A DNA stretch of 64,000 bases from NCBI GenBank assembly GCA_026874595.1, contig CM049322.1, positions 26,442,840-26,506,839 of the forward strand, given 5' to 3'. Each line of letters begins with the position of its first letter. Position 1 is the first letter of the stretch. Positions 35,864 through 47,450 of this stretch are shown here, piece after piece. The notes beneath the pieces were generated by a model that made no database searches, had not been told where the DNA came from, and saw nothing but the letters and a program-made list of their open reading frames with translations. Source of the stretch: Sipunculus nudus (lineage: Eukaryota; Annelida; Sipuncula; Golfingiida; Sipunculidae). A program made the position numbers and the translations under genes.

Positions 35864-37191
35864 TTATTGCCTCCCTTCCTCCCTCCATCCCATTCTGTTA
35901 ACAGGTACTATAAACTAGATACATTAGCTATAAATGTTGATGCAATTTAGAAATGTGAATCAACTGAAATATTCACAATCACATGCATGTTATACTGTAA
36001 ATTTATAGTAACATTCGTAAACCTGGAAAAAGTTATGTAATGAAAAAAAGGAATAAATGCAAATATTGTTAATTTTTTATTGGCTCAGTAGAATGGGGAA
36101 AAAAATGATTTGCTATGTTTCTCCATCTTTCTGCCTGTTTTAAATATTTAATGTTCATGAATAAACTTTTTTTTTATAAGCACTGTTGAATTAAATTTCA
36201 TATCCTGTATGTATATGCAAGGGTGTTGTAACTCTCACCATCCCCTCCTTCATCCCACTGAGGCTTTGCTCCTTGGCACTGTGAACAATATTTCTATGGC
36301 TATAGCATAAAATTTAATAATTAAAGAAAATATCTACAGAGAGACAGAGGCGTTGTAACACTGATCATAACACCCCCCCCCCCCCCACATCAAGTCATTG
36401 CACCTGTGGAGTGGGGACGTTATGGCAACTGTATACATATCATAAAATTGATAAAAAAGGTTTACCAAATAAATTGGATCTCATCAGACATATGTGTAAA
36501 CTGTTGAACTTTCAACAGCTTATCAAAAATGTAACCAATGGAAAGGCATGGTCAGATCTCAAATATTATTTGAAACATTTTCTTCAATCATATAAACCAA
36601 CCATGGCCCAAATTACCTCTTCCTCTCAAACTTTATCTACATTTCATCATATTTTTAATATTTTAACCTTCTAGGTGGTTCAGTACTGTTGACCATTTGT
36701 CCATAGGTACCTATGTACATGCCAGAAATTATGTCAATATTGTGTAATATGTAGATGTGAGGGTCATCAAAATAATGTACCTTGTCAAGACTGATCTTGT
36801 CAAGATATCATGTCATACAGTCACAAATTCATAAATCCCCTCATCAGCATAGTTAATCATAACCTTGTATCTGTCAAATTGAAAGCTTGCAGTTTCCATA
36901 CACTATAGATCCTTCAACAAATAGCCTTATCATCATTATACCACGCTTAGTATACTGTCATTGCATTCATATTTGCTCAATAAAGTGTTTTTTTTTACCC
37001 CTCCCAAATAAATAAAAAATAAACCTCTTATATTTTACTCCATATTTATCCATCAGTCAGATTATTTCATATATCATTTACTCACATATTACATTATATT
37101 CCTTTATAAAAGCCCAACATGACCATGATATTCATAAGCTTTTTCTACTCAATATAGTATAACAATGGTGATACATTTATAGTCCAATCAT
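35593..37191. other. Spacer of inverted duplication: simple repeats and H fragment
   Basis: Contains a long (CT)n tract, a C run at 36373-36386, a diverged reverse H fragment at about 36430-36672 (acctcttcctct, accaaccatgg), and AT-rich DNA with no gene. Confidence 0.6.
35708..35859 (+). repeat. (CT)n polypyrimidine tract
   Basis: About 150 bp of CT repeats with TTT and few other interruptions. Long serine/leucine-rich or arginine/glutamate-rich frames over it are artefacts. Confidence 0.95.
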
Positions 37192-37225
37192 GATCAGCTG
37201 AGCGCCGTGACCCATGGGTCCCTTG
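37192..37225 (-). mobile_element. B-family 5' terminus, reverse
   Basis: In reverse complement it reads CAAGGGACCCATGGGTCACG, then GCGCTCAGCTGATC, a near-consensus B start. The body to its left (36680-37190) is not clearly an A or D core. It adjoins X sequence at 37236. Confidence 0.75.
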
Positions 37226-37235
37226 TTTTTTCTGT

Positions 37236-37430
37236 AGTCACTTGCTTTGATTACAGATACAGGGTCCCACTCCAGGTCACTGGAAGTCAGCTATGCCAGG
37301 GTTTCTGATTTGTTACAGTCACTGGGGGAGATCCCCTGCTGTGACAGGTGTACAGTTATTCTCATATCACCACCCCAATCCCCCCCCCCCCCCCCCCGGC
37401 AAACCCAACCCACCAAGCGTTATGCAGTAA
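37236..37430 (-). other. X segment, second half, reverse
   Basis: Reverse complement of 32000-32130 with a C run at 37381-37397. It ends at 'gcagtaa', exactly where the inserted C element starts. Confidence 0.85.
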
Positions 37431-38293
37431 TTGTATCCGCCAAAACAGAGTTTTGTGGATACTATGTTTTCAGCTGCACGCCGCCGCCGCTGCGTAGGTG
37501 TCTGGAGAACTCCTCCGTAACCGCTGGGCGGAATTTTACAAAACCCGGGATTATGTTCGGGTCACATGTGAACTGCTGTGCCCCGATTTCGTTTTGACCT
37601 CTGACCTTTCCTCTGCACTCTGCGTCCGTTTGTGTGTCTGTTTCCACACATAAACCCACATATCTCGGGAACCGTTTGACGGATCAGAAAAATTTTTTTG
37701 CACAAATGTAGCCCTTGGAGAGCTTTATAACATACACAAGAAATGGTGGCGCCACCTGCAACCATGTTTGCACAGTGTCCATCTGTTCGTCTGCCTTGGG
37801 TTAAAATCACTCATATCTCTGCAGTGATTTGACTAATTCACCTGAAATTCGGCATGTGTATACATCCTGGATAGCTCTTCTGATTTTATGACAGGTGGCG
37901 CCACCTACATTCACATTTACGCTGCAGACATCCAAGCTCATATCTCGGGAACCGTTTGACCGATTGGGCCAAAATTTTGCATTTTGGTGGTGCCACCTTC
38001 AACCATTTTTTCACAGCTTCCATCTGTTTGTCTGCCACGGCTAAAATCACTCATAAACATATAGTTGTTTGTCTTATCTGCCTCAAATTATGCATATGTA
38101 TACAACTTGGATGGCTTTCTGGATTTTGTGGTAGGTGGCGCAACCTACATACACCATTTGGCTGCAGACATCCATGCTAATATGCAACACTTCACTCTAT
38201 TTCCCCTTGCCACTCAATCCATGCCCCACTTCACCCGTTCCACTCTGATTTAGGCAGATACACGTAGTCGCTTGTCGACTACCCGTATTCTAG
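37431..38293 (-). mobile_element. C-family element inserted in X, complete ends
   Basis: Read on the minus strand it starts CTAGAATACGGG directly after 'caataacaa' and ends GGCGGATACAA directly before 'ttactgc'. The intact X copy has these flanks joined, so the insertion is 863 bp, lies between A and T, and has no target duplication beyond an ambiguous AA. An internal deletion of about 38 bp near 37980 removes part of one core half-unit. Confidence 0.88.
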
Positions 38294-40120
38294 TTGTTAT
38301 TGTTTTCACTGTATCTCCTTAATTGTAATGCTGTTTCCACTCCGATATGCAAAAACTTTCCTTGAAAAAATAATTCAAGGTGTAATCCAGAAGATGCAAT
38401 GTTGTGTAATGTAGCATTTTTAGCTCAGCTGACTATAAGTCATCTGAGCTATAGTCGTGGTCCATTGTCCGTCGTCCATCCATCTGTCCGTCCGTTCGTC
38501 TGTCCGTCGATGTGGCACGTTTTGAAACCGTAAGACCTAGGAATCCAAAATTCGGCATAATGTTAGATGTCCCCAAGATCTCCTACCAAGCCAAAAACTG
38601 GGTCTTTGCGACTTCGTTCCTTTGAGAAATAAAGGAAAAACCTCAATTTTTTATTAAAAACCTATTTTTACACTTCAAGACTGCCTAATATTGAAACCAC
38701 TCATCTGTTTTTCCTCATATTAACCATAAATATTCCTCTATATAGTTCCTATGTACATGCCAGAAATTAGGTCTGTATTATATAATTTAAAAAAGTTATG
38801 GACCCAAACATAATGCATTTTGGAAAAAATCAGGAAAGATATTTGATCACTTAACACAAAACATGTTAAAGCTATGGACTTTTTTCCAGTAATATAACTT
38901 TATTTTATCAAAATTAAATTGTATACCAAAAATAAGATCAAAATTTTTTAAAATATAAACAAAAATAAAAAATTGGTACCTTAAATTTTGCCCAATTTTG
39001 ACCATGGCACGTTTTTTTCCTGTAAGTAATGTGGATCTAATTTTAACAGCATTTACAAATAAGGATTTAATCTGTTTAAATCTGAAATTTGAAAATAAAA
39101 GCTGCAAAATTAGGCTAGTTATTGAATTTTTTTGGAGGCTCTTGTTGTATTCCCTTACATTGTCAAGCAGTCCACTGTGGTCACTGTTGGTCATTCAGTG
39201 CAGCTCTCTATGCTCCCAAGGTTGTTGGCATAATGTTAGATGTCCTCAGGATCTCCTACCAAGCTGAAAACGGGGTCTTTGCGACTTTGTTCCTTTGAGA
39301 AATTAAGGAAAAACCTCAATTTTTTATTAAAAACCTATTTTCACATTTCAGGACAGCCTAACCATGAAACCACTCACCTGTTTTTCCTCATATTTACCAT
39401 AAATATTCCTCTATATAGTTCCTATGTACATGTCAGAAATTAGGTCTGTATTATATGATTTAAAAAAAGTTATGGGCTCAAACATAATGCATTTTGTAAA
39501 AAATCAGGAAAGATATTTGATCACTTAAAACAAAACATTTTAAAGCTATGGACTTTTTTCCAGTAATATATCTTTAATAAATCAAAATTAAATTGAATAC
39601 CCAAAATTAGATCAAAATCTGTTAATTTTTTTAAAATATTAGCAAAAATAAAAAATTGGTACCTTAAATTTTGCCTAAATTTGACCATGTCACATTTTTT
39701 TCTTATAAGTACATTTGATTTAATTTTCACAGCCAGTTTACATGTGGATTTAATCTGATGAATTTTGAATTCGAAAGTATAAGCTTAAAAATTAGTCTAG
39801 CTATTGAAGATTTTTAGAAGCCTTAATGTATTTGTATTTTCTAGCATCATGAACCTACTTTTGTTTACCTGGTAATCCAAAAATTGGCATAATGTTAGAT
39901 GTAATTGTAAATATTCATATTCTTCCATACATTTCCTATGTACATACCAAAATTTTGGTCAGTATTGCATAATTTGTTGAAGTTACAGGCCCATACATAA
40001 TGCACCTTGTAAAAAATCAGGATATATATTTTACTCACTTAAAATCAGAATGGCTGAGACTTTTTTTCAGAAATATAACATCATTTAATCAAGATTCAAT
40101 TGTATACCGAAAATTAGATC
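37779..40120 (-). repeat. Right arm of 2.4-kb inverted duplication
   Basis: Partner of 33203-35592. It includes the C element start, X first half (38294-38416), the A hairpin tail (38418-38451) and two A cores. This arm holds the C element whole, so it probably represents the source arrangement and the left arm a truncated copy. Confidence 0.85.
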
Positions 40121-40860
40121 TTGGTACCTGGAAACTTGAATAAAATCTACAGTTTTTGATCAATTAGTTTCAAATTTCAGATTTTAACAGATGAAATGCT
40201 AATGTGTACATGCTGTGAAAATTAAATCCACAGCACTAACAGGAAAAATTTAAATATTTTTATTTTTTTAAATGGTATCAGGAAAAAAGAAAAGTATTCT
40301 CAACTATGAAACTAATACATGTGTTAAAATTAATCCAAGGATCAAAACACCCAATATATTATACCAGGAGCAAACTGGAGTTGGGAATGTTTAATTTTAT
40401 GAACTGAAATAAAGAATCAGCAATATAAATTTTGATTATTTAGCCAGTATCATGTAACAACTAATACAACCAAGAGTTATAAGTCAAACAAATTAAAATC
40501 TTTAATGAGCACTCTGATGAACATCCACACTTTCATAGCAATACATCACTTTGTGGACACAATTAAATGTGCACTTTAATCATTGTAACCCTGGTAGTAC
40601 AATACAAAATCTAAAATGTAGCATAGCCAAAAATTAAATAAAATACAGAAAATTATAACATTCATCTAGTTTATGCACCAGCTGGGTGGGTGGGAGTGCA
40701 GGGCAGAGGGGAAGCCTGCTAGTAGTGGCCAAGCTAAGCCAAGGCAAGCTGCCTGGGGTGGGTTACATAATGCAAGTGAAGACTGTATTACTAGGTGGGC
40801 CAGATGTAAACAACACTTGACATGGTGTATGAAAACTTGAATAAAAGCTATTCTTTTCAA
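40121..40860. other. A-element fragment and single-copy-looking DNA
   Basis: 40125-40245 has 'cttgaataaaatctacag' and 'atgctgtgaaaattaaatcc' of the A family. The rest is not recognised; 40675-40800 is moderately GC-rich but has no convincing exon. Confidence 0.5.
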
Positions 40861-41506
40861 ACAATTCCTTTGAAATTTCAGATTTTAAAAGATTAAATCC
40901 TTATGTATATATGCTGTGAAAATTAAATCAACAGTGCTTACAGGGAAAAAACGTGCCATTGCCAAAGTTGGACAAATTTTAGGGTACTGATTTTTTATTT
41001 ATGCTAATAACTTGAAAAATTTGCAAAATTCAGATCTAATTTTGGGGAAACAATTGAATCTTGAAGCAATTCTCATGTTAAGTGAGCAAATATATTTCCT
41101 GATTTTTAAGAAACTGCATTATATTTGGGCCCATAACTTCAAAATAATACCCAATACTAACCTAATTTTTGGTATGTGCACAGAAAATGTATGGAAAAAT
41201 ATGAATACTAAATATGATCAAAAACAGATCAGTGGTTTTGATATTAGGCAGCTTTGAAGTGTAACAATGGCTTTTTTTATGGAAAACATAGGTTTTTCCG
41301 TAATATCTTGAAGGAACGAAGTCCTAATGACCCAATTTTTGTATGGTAGGAGATTTTGGGGACATCTATTGGTATGCAGAATTTTGGATTCGTAGGTCCA
41401 ACGGTTTTAAAACGTGCCCTGTTAACGGACGGACGGCTGGACGGCCAGACAAAGGACAAAGGACCACGACTATAGCTCAGATGACTTATAGTCAGCTGAG
41501 CTAAAA
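40861..41506 (+). mobile_element. A-core element with 3' end
   Basis: A-core phrases in order, then GGACGGACGGCTGGACGG and the hairpin AGCTCAGATGAC / GTCAGCTGAGCT with TAAAA (41474-41506). Followed in tandem by another A element. Confidence 0.8.
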
Positions 41507-42222
41507 ATCAATAACTAGCTTAATTTTCAAGCTTTTATTTTCAAATTTCAGATTTAGAGAAACTAAATATTTATGTTTACATGCTGTGAAAATTAAATCA
41601 ATGGTGCTTACAGGAGAAAAACGTGCCATGGTCAAAGTTGGGCAAAATTTAAGGTACTAATTTTTTTTTTATGCTAATAACTTAAAAAATTTACAAAATT
41701 CAGATCTAATTTTGGGTAAACAATTGAATCTTAATTAAACATAGTTATACACTTGAGAAAATACACTATAGTTTCAAAATTTTTCATGTTAAGTGAGTTA
41801 TTATTTTTCCTGATTTTTTACAAAGTCCATTATGTTTGGGCCCATAACTTTACTTTATACTTTACAGACTTAATTTCTGGCATGTACATAGGAACTATAT
41901 AGAGGAATATTTATGGTAAATATGAGGAAAAAGAGATGAGAGGTTTTGATATTAGGCAGTCCTGAAGAGTGAAAATAGGATTTTAATAAAAAATTGAGGT
42001 TTTTCTTTAATTTCTCAAAGGAACGAAGTCGGAAAGACCCAGTTTTCGGCTTGGTAGGAGATCTTGGGGACATCTAACATTATACTGAATTTTGGATTCC
42101 TAGGTCTTACGGTTTCAAAACGTGCCACATCTACGGACGGACGGACGGACGGACAGACGGACGGACGACGGACAATGGACCACGACTATAGCTCAGATGA
42201 CTTATAGTCAGCTGAGCTAAAA
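41507..42222 (+). mobile_element. A-core element with 3' end and (GGAC)n
   Basis: Second tandem A element. A long (GGAC)n tract at 42134-42175 precedes the terminal hairpin (42190-42222). It shows best the order core, tetranucleotide microsatellite, hairpin, CTAAAA. Confidence 0.85.
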
Positions 42223-43397
42223 ACCTTAACGAAAGCCACCTAAGAATCATTTTTGTGCTATCTAATACTTAAAAAAGGATTCATGTTTGTTCACAATGTT
42301 CTCTAAAACCGCGTTGTGTACAATATTGTGCCATACATCATTTGAAAGGTTATTATCCCCGCAGTGACATAGGCGATATGAAAATAAATTAATTTTTTCA
42401 GGCCTCAAAGTTTGTCTGTTACGATAAAAAAAGGTTGCGGTGGTTGAAAATGGGATACAGACCCACTGCATGGAGTCCGGCTGGGTCTGCTTCTGCTACT
42501 TACGATGTATGCATATTTTTGTTTCCTTCTTCAGGAACAGTTTCCTCTCAATGTACATTTAATTAATCTTTCATGTGTTCCTCACATCAACCTATTCTTT
42601 ATACGTCCAACGATAGAAAACGGTCAAATATCAACAAAACACTGTATGCCTCCGCATCTCATTCCGGTTTGCAATGTAAACCATCACTGACCAGGTCTTC
42701 AAGGTAAACGAACCGGGGTATGATTTTTGCCACGAGCACAGCGCCACAAAATAACAGTAAAAAATATTTGTACATATTGTATTCCGAGAGTATCCCACTA
42801 AAAATGTATATTTTCTTTTAACTTTTATAATAAAAAATGAGCCAACATTCAATATCTCATTAAATATATCTCCAAAACCTCGGTAAAAAGCCCAGTTTAC
42901 CGGGTTTATCAGCTAGTGTTACATAAATTGAAACAACAGTTTTGCAGAAGGAGACTATTGCAGCCCTCAATTTGAAATAGACTTACTAATGGCCTCAAGA
43001 CCAACTGAAGCTTTCTATGACTCTACCAAAAATAAATGAACCCAACCTATTCTTTTTACAATTTAAAAAAAAAAAATCCTAAAATATTCTCATTGTGAAA
43101 AATCAAACCATTCAGCTTGACAGTTTCATCATAAAACATTTTTAAGCTGAAAATGGCCAAAATTAAAAGGTTTTCTGACCATAAAAAACAGGTCAATGTT
43201 GATGGCATCACAAAAACTGCAATTTCAAATATAATTAAATAGCAAATAAATAAGCAAAAACTGACAGAGTTCACTGATTTTTTGCATAAAATATGGTGAT
43301 GCTAGCTCCTGCTGTTTTTGAGATAGTATGGGTTAACGTACAGAAGACGGCTGCGGCCGACGCCACACTATCGCATAAATTTACAGATACGCTAAAA
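42223..43397 (+). mobile_element. FG-family 3' part interrupted by Helitron 1
   Basis: Starts at 'cgaaagccacctaagaatc', is interrupted at 42261-42916, resumes 'tgttacataaattgaaacaa' and ends GCATAAATTTACAGATACGC plus TAAAA, a decayed FG 3' terminus. Intact FG copies at 6697 and 61055 show the target uninterrupted. Confidence 0.8.
42261..42916 (+). mobile_element. Non-autonomous Helitron, copy 1 (656 bp)
   Basis: Begins TCTAATACTTAAAAAAGG directly after A, and ends CAGCTAG directly before T. A hairpin-like CCCAGTTTACCGGG lies 8 nt before CTAG. These are the classical Helitron marks: 5' TC, 3' CTRR with a nearby hairpin, insertion between A and T, no target duplication. The FG target GTGCA|TGTTAC elsewhere confirms the ends. 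Internal sequence matches copy 2 at 54388-55567. No Rep/helicase frame. Confidence 0.9.
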
Positions 43398-43788
43398 GCA
43401 TGCCATGGCCAAAGTTGTGCAAAAACTAAGGTACTGATTTTATATTTATAAATTCAGGTCTAATTTAGGGTATTCACCTGAATCTTGATAACATAAAGTT
43501 TTATTAATGAAAAACAATACAAACCTGTGCAATGGAATATACAACAGGTCCATGCTGGACCGTTACTTTTCAAGTATATGACATGTATATGTACAATGCA
43601 AGCACTGAACATTTTGAACCTGATCGCATGCACCAATCACAAAACCATCACTGCTGAAATACTGGCATAGGTGCACAGAACACAAAATGAATGTAAGTGG
43701 CACCACCACTTACAAGATGGATATCTGCCATGTAAACATGATTGTAGGTTGCTCCACCTGAGGCCAATACTGCAAACCACTCCTGAAA
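43398..43788 (+). mobile_element. A and F fragments
   Basis: A-core pieces (43398-43510), then F pieces with 'caaacctgtgcaatgg' and 'ggtggcaccacc'-like units. Strongly decayed. Confidence 0.55.
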
Positions 43789-44245
43789 CAAGGGACCAAT
43801 GGGTCACATCGCTCAGCTGAATTTTAGAAAATTTCAGCAAATGCAAAACATACATTTCTTTTAAAAATGAAAAGGCCCTGCTAACTGATGATAATCAATT
43901 GTTAAATATATGATTGCCAAACTAATACTTTGCCCTTTTTGGACTATATCTAAGATGCAGGACCCTCTCATGATCAAATATTTCTACAAGTATCATTTTT
44001 TAAGCTATATGAAAGTAATATGTGTATAAGAAAAAAATCATGGAAATGTATGAACCCCTGTCAATTATAGAACAAGAAAGAATGTTGCTTAAGTATAATA
44101 ATACACATTTAATTTATTAAATGAAATAAAATGCTGTAAAAATTTTCCATTTTCAATTGAGCATGAACTAAATCTGATAAGATTACATTGTACTGTGTAA
44201 TACATGAAAATTGGGGCCTGAAACCATTTAATAATACAATAAGAA
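43789..44245 (+). mobile_element. B-family 5' fragment
   Basis: CAAGGGACCAATGGGTCACA, then TCGCTCAGCTGA at the start, followed by AT-rich sequence without a recognised core. Confidence 0.6.
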
Positions 44246-44749
44246 AACAAGGCCTACAGGCCTAATGTGAACCTGTGCAATGGTTTATATACCAGATATA
44301 ATGCTTCAATGCTGGGCCATTACTTTTCATGCATATAGGTATAAGAGATTATTTCTGTGAAATATTGAACCATTTGGCAGGACCGTTTTGGAGGAGAAGA
44401 TTTGTAAAGGTTTTTTTTTAACTTTTTCTATATAAACTCTAAGAAAATGCAGTTAGCTAAAAAATAAGCAAAATCCGATATAAAATTTAAAATTTTTAAA
44501 TGGTATACTCAATTCTGAGCAACCAGTAACAGCAAATGTTTACTTATTCAAAATTTTAAAAATTCAGTTTTAAGTTAGAAAGAGACAGGAAACAGGAAAA
44601 AGGCCTGTGCAAAGTTCGGGAGTATGAATGGAGGTTTATTTTTTAAATTTAATATTGATCCTCTTAAGTCCTACATATCTACCTTAGTCATTATGATTTC
44701 AGCAAAATGGACGTTTCAGACCTGCAAGTTTCAGACTAGGACATTTTAA
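44246..44749 (+). mobile_element. FG fragments (5' end joined to G part)
   Basis: AAACAAGGCCTACAGGCC start to 44340, then a jump into G sequence ('ttggcaggaccgttttggagg'), then a stretch matching 7090-7237. Confidence 0.65.
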
Positions 44750-47450
44750 AACTAGAATATGGGTAGTTGACTATGTGTATCCGCAGAAATCAGAGTGGGA
44801 CGGGTGAAGTGAGGAATGGATTAAGTGGCAAGGGGAATAGAGTGAGGTGTGTTGCATAATAGCATGGATGTCTGCAGCGTAAACGTGAATGTAGGTGGTG
44901 CCACCTATCATAAAATCAAGAAAATTGTCAAGGATGAATAAGCCAGCAAAATTTCAGGTGGATAAGTCAAACCATTGCTGAGATATAAGTAATTTTATCT
45001 CAAGGCAGATGAACAGATGGATGCTGTGCATCATTGGTTGCAGGTGGCACCACCAGTTTTGCCTATGATGAAGAGCTATGTGAGACCTATAAACATGCAA
45101 AATTTTGGCCCAATCAGTCAAACAGTTCCCAAATATAAGCCTGAATGTCTGCAGAGTAAATGTGAATGTAGGTGACGCCACCTGACATAAAATCCAGAGA
45201 GCTGTCCAGGATGTATAAACCTGCAAAATTTCAGGTGGATAAGTCAAACCACTGCTGAGATATGAGTGTGAAGAGCTATGCAAGATGTATACATATGCAC
45301 AATTTTGGCCCAATCGGTCAAACGATTCACAAGATATGAGCTTGGATGTCTGCAGAGTAAATCTGAATGTAGGTGGCGCCACCTGTCATAAAATCGAGAA
45401 AACTGTCCAGGATGTATAAACCTGCAAAATTTTAGGCAGATATGTCAAACCACTGCTGCGATATCAGTGATTTTATCCCACGGCATACAAACAGACAGAT
45501 GCTGTGCAAAAATGGTTGCAGGTGGCGCCACCAGTTTTGCGTATGATAACAAGCTATGTGAGATCTATAAACATGCAAAATTTTTGCCCAATCGGTCAAA
45601 TGGTTCCTGAGATATGAGCTTGGATGTCTGCAGCGTAAATGTGAATGTAGGTGGTGCCACCTGTCACAAAATCAAGAAAGCTGTCAAGGATGTATAAACC
45701 TACAAAATTTCATGTAGATAAGTCAAACCCCTGCCAAGATATGAGTAATTTTATCCCAAGGTAGATGAACAAATAGACGCTGTGCAAAAATGGTTGCAGA
45801 TGGCGCCACCTTTTTTGCGTATGATAAAGAGCTATGGGAGATCTATACACATGCAAAATTTTGGCCCAACTGGTCAAACGGTTCCCGAGATATGAGCTTG
45901 AATGTCTGCAGCTTAAACATGAATGTAGGAGGTGCCACCTGTCATAAAATCAAGAAAGCTGTCAAGGATGTATACACATGCAAAATTTCAGGTGGATAAG
46001 TCCAGCCAATGCAGAGATATGAGTGATTTTATCCCAAGGCATATGAACAGATTGACGCTGTGCATCATTGGTTGCAGGTGGCACCACCAGTTTTGCCTAT
46101 GATGAAGAGCTATGTGAGACCTATAAACATGCAAAATTTTGGCCCAATCAGTCAAACAGTTCCCAAATATAAGCCTGAATGTCTGCAGAGTAAATGTGAA
46201 TGTAGGTGGCGCCACCTGACATAAAATCCAGAGAGCTGTCCAGGATGTATAAACCTGCAAAATTTCAGGTGGATAAGTCAAACCACTGCTGAGATATGAG
46301 TGTGAAGAGCTATGCAAGATGTATACATATGCACAATTTTGGCCCAATCGGTCAAACGATTCACAAGATATGAGCTTGGATGTCTGCAGAGTAAATCTGA
46401 ATGTAGGTGGCGCCACCTGTCATAAAATCGAGAAAACTGTCCAGGATGTATAAACCTGCAAAATTTTAGGCAGATATGTCAAACCACTGCTGCGATATCA
46501 GTGATTTTATCCCACGGCATACAAACAGACAGATGCTGTGCAAAAATGGTTGCAGGTGGCGCCACCAGTTTTGCGTATGATAACAAGCTATGTGAGATCT
46601 ATAAACATGCAAAATTTTTGCCCAATCGGTCAAATGGTTCCTGAGATATGAGCTTGGATGTCTGCAGCGTAAATGTGAATGTAGGTGGTGCCACCTGTCA
46701 CAAAATCAAGAAAGCTGTCAAGGATGTATAAACCTACAAAATTTCATGTAGATAAGTCAAACCCCTGCCAAAATATGAGTAATTTTATCCCAAGGTAGAT
46801 GAACAAATAGACGCTGTGCAAAAATGGTTGCAGATGGCGCCACCTTTTTTGCGTATGATAAAGAGCTATGGGAGATCTATACACATGCAAAATTTTGGCC
46901 CAACTGGTCAAACGGTTCCCGAGATATGAGCTTGAATGTCTGCAGCTTAAACATGAATGTAGGAGGTGCCACCTGTCATAAAATCAAGAAAGCTGTCAAG
47001 GATGTATACACATGCAAAATTTCAGGTGGATAAGTCCAGCCAATGCAGAGATATGAGTGATTTTATCCCAAAGCAGATGAACAGATGGACGCTGTGCAAA
47101 AATGGTTGCAGGAGGCGCCACCATTTTTAGTGTATGTTATAAAGCTATCCAAGGGGTACATTTGTACCAAATTTTTAGCCTGATCGGTCAAATGGTTCCC
47201 TAGATATGTGGGTTTATGTTTAGAAACAGACGCACAAATGGACGCAAGGCAGAGAGGAAAGGTCAGAGGTCAACCAAAAATAAGGGCAAAGCAGTTCACA
47301 TGTGACCCGATCATAATTCCGAATTTAAAAAAATTCTGCCAGTGGTTACGGAGGAGTTCTCGGGAAACCTATGCGGCAGTGGCGGTCGCAGAGGCAGCGG
47401 CGTCCAACTGAAAACATAGCATCCACAAAACTCTGTTTTGGTGGATACAA
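44750..47450 (+). mobile_element. C-family element with internal 1,034-bp tandem duplication
   Basis: Starts AACTAGAATATGGG and ends GGTGGATACAA after the usual 3' module (47208-47450). The 5' hairpin is damaged (tagttgactatg). The core is enlarged by a nearly perfect tandem duplication (about 45023-46056 and 46057-47090). Half-units carry GGTGGCGCCACC and its G/A or C/T centre variants. The long minus-strand frames over the core (up to 142 codons) reflect the repeat and are not genes. Confidence 0.85.
45023..47090 (+). repeat. 1,034-bp tandem duplication, two copies
   Basis: Matching points such as 'gtgcatcattggttgcagg' and 'gatggcgccaccttttttgcg' recur exactly 1,034 bp apart. I saw very few substitutions between copies (for example 45173/46207 and 45740/46774). 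It could be a recent unequal exchange or an assembly duplication. Confidence 0.85.

Noticed and set aside
35557-35950. Leucine/serine-rich frames of about 100 codons
   Set aside because: Entirely due to the (CT)n tract.
33881-39443. Identical 67- and 89-codon frames in opposite orientation
   Set aside because: Explained by the inverted duplication; the frames are short and sit in A-core repeat sequence.
44954-46416. 142-codon minus-strand open frames (MAPPTFRFTLQTSKLIS...) present twice
   Set aside because: They lie antisense across C-family core units; the second copy is the 1,034-bp duplication. Similar frames appear and break in other C copies, so they are a by-product of a 278-bp period with few stops in one frame.
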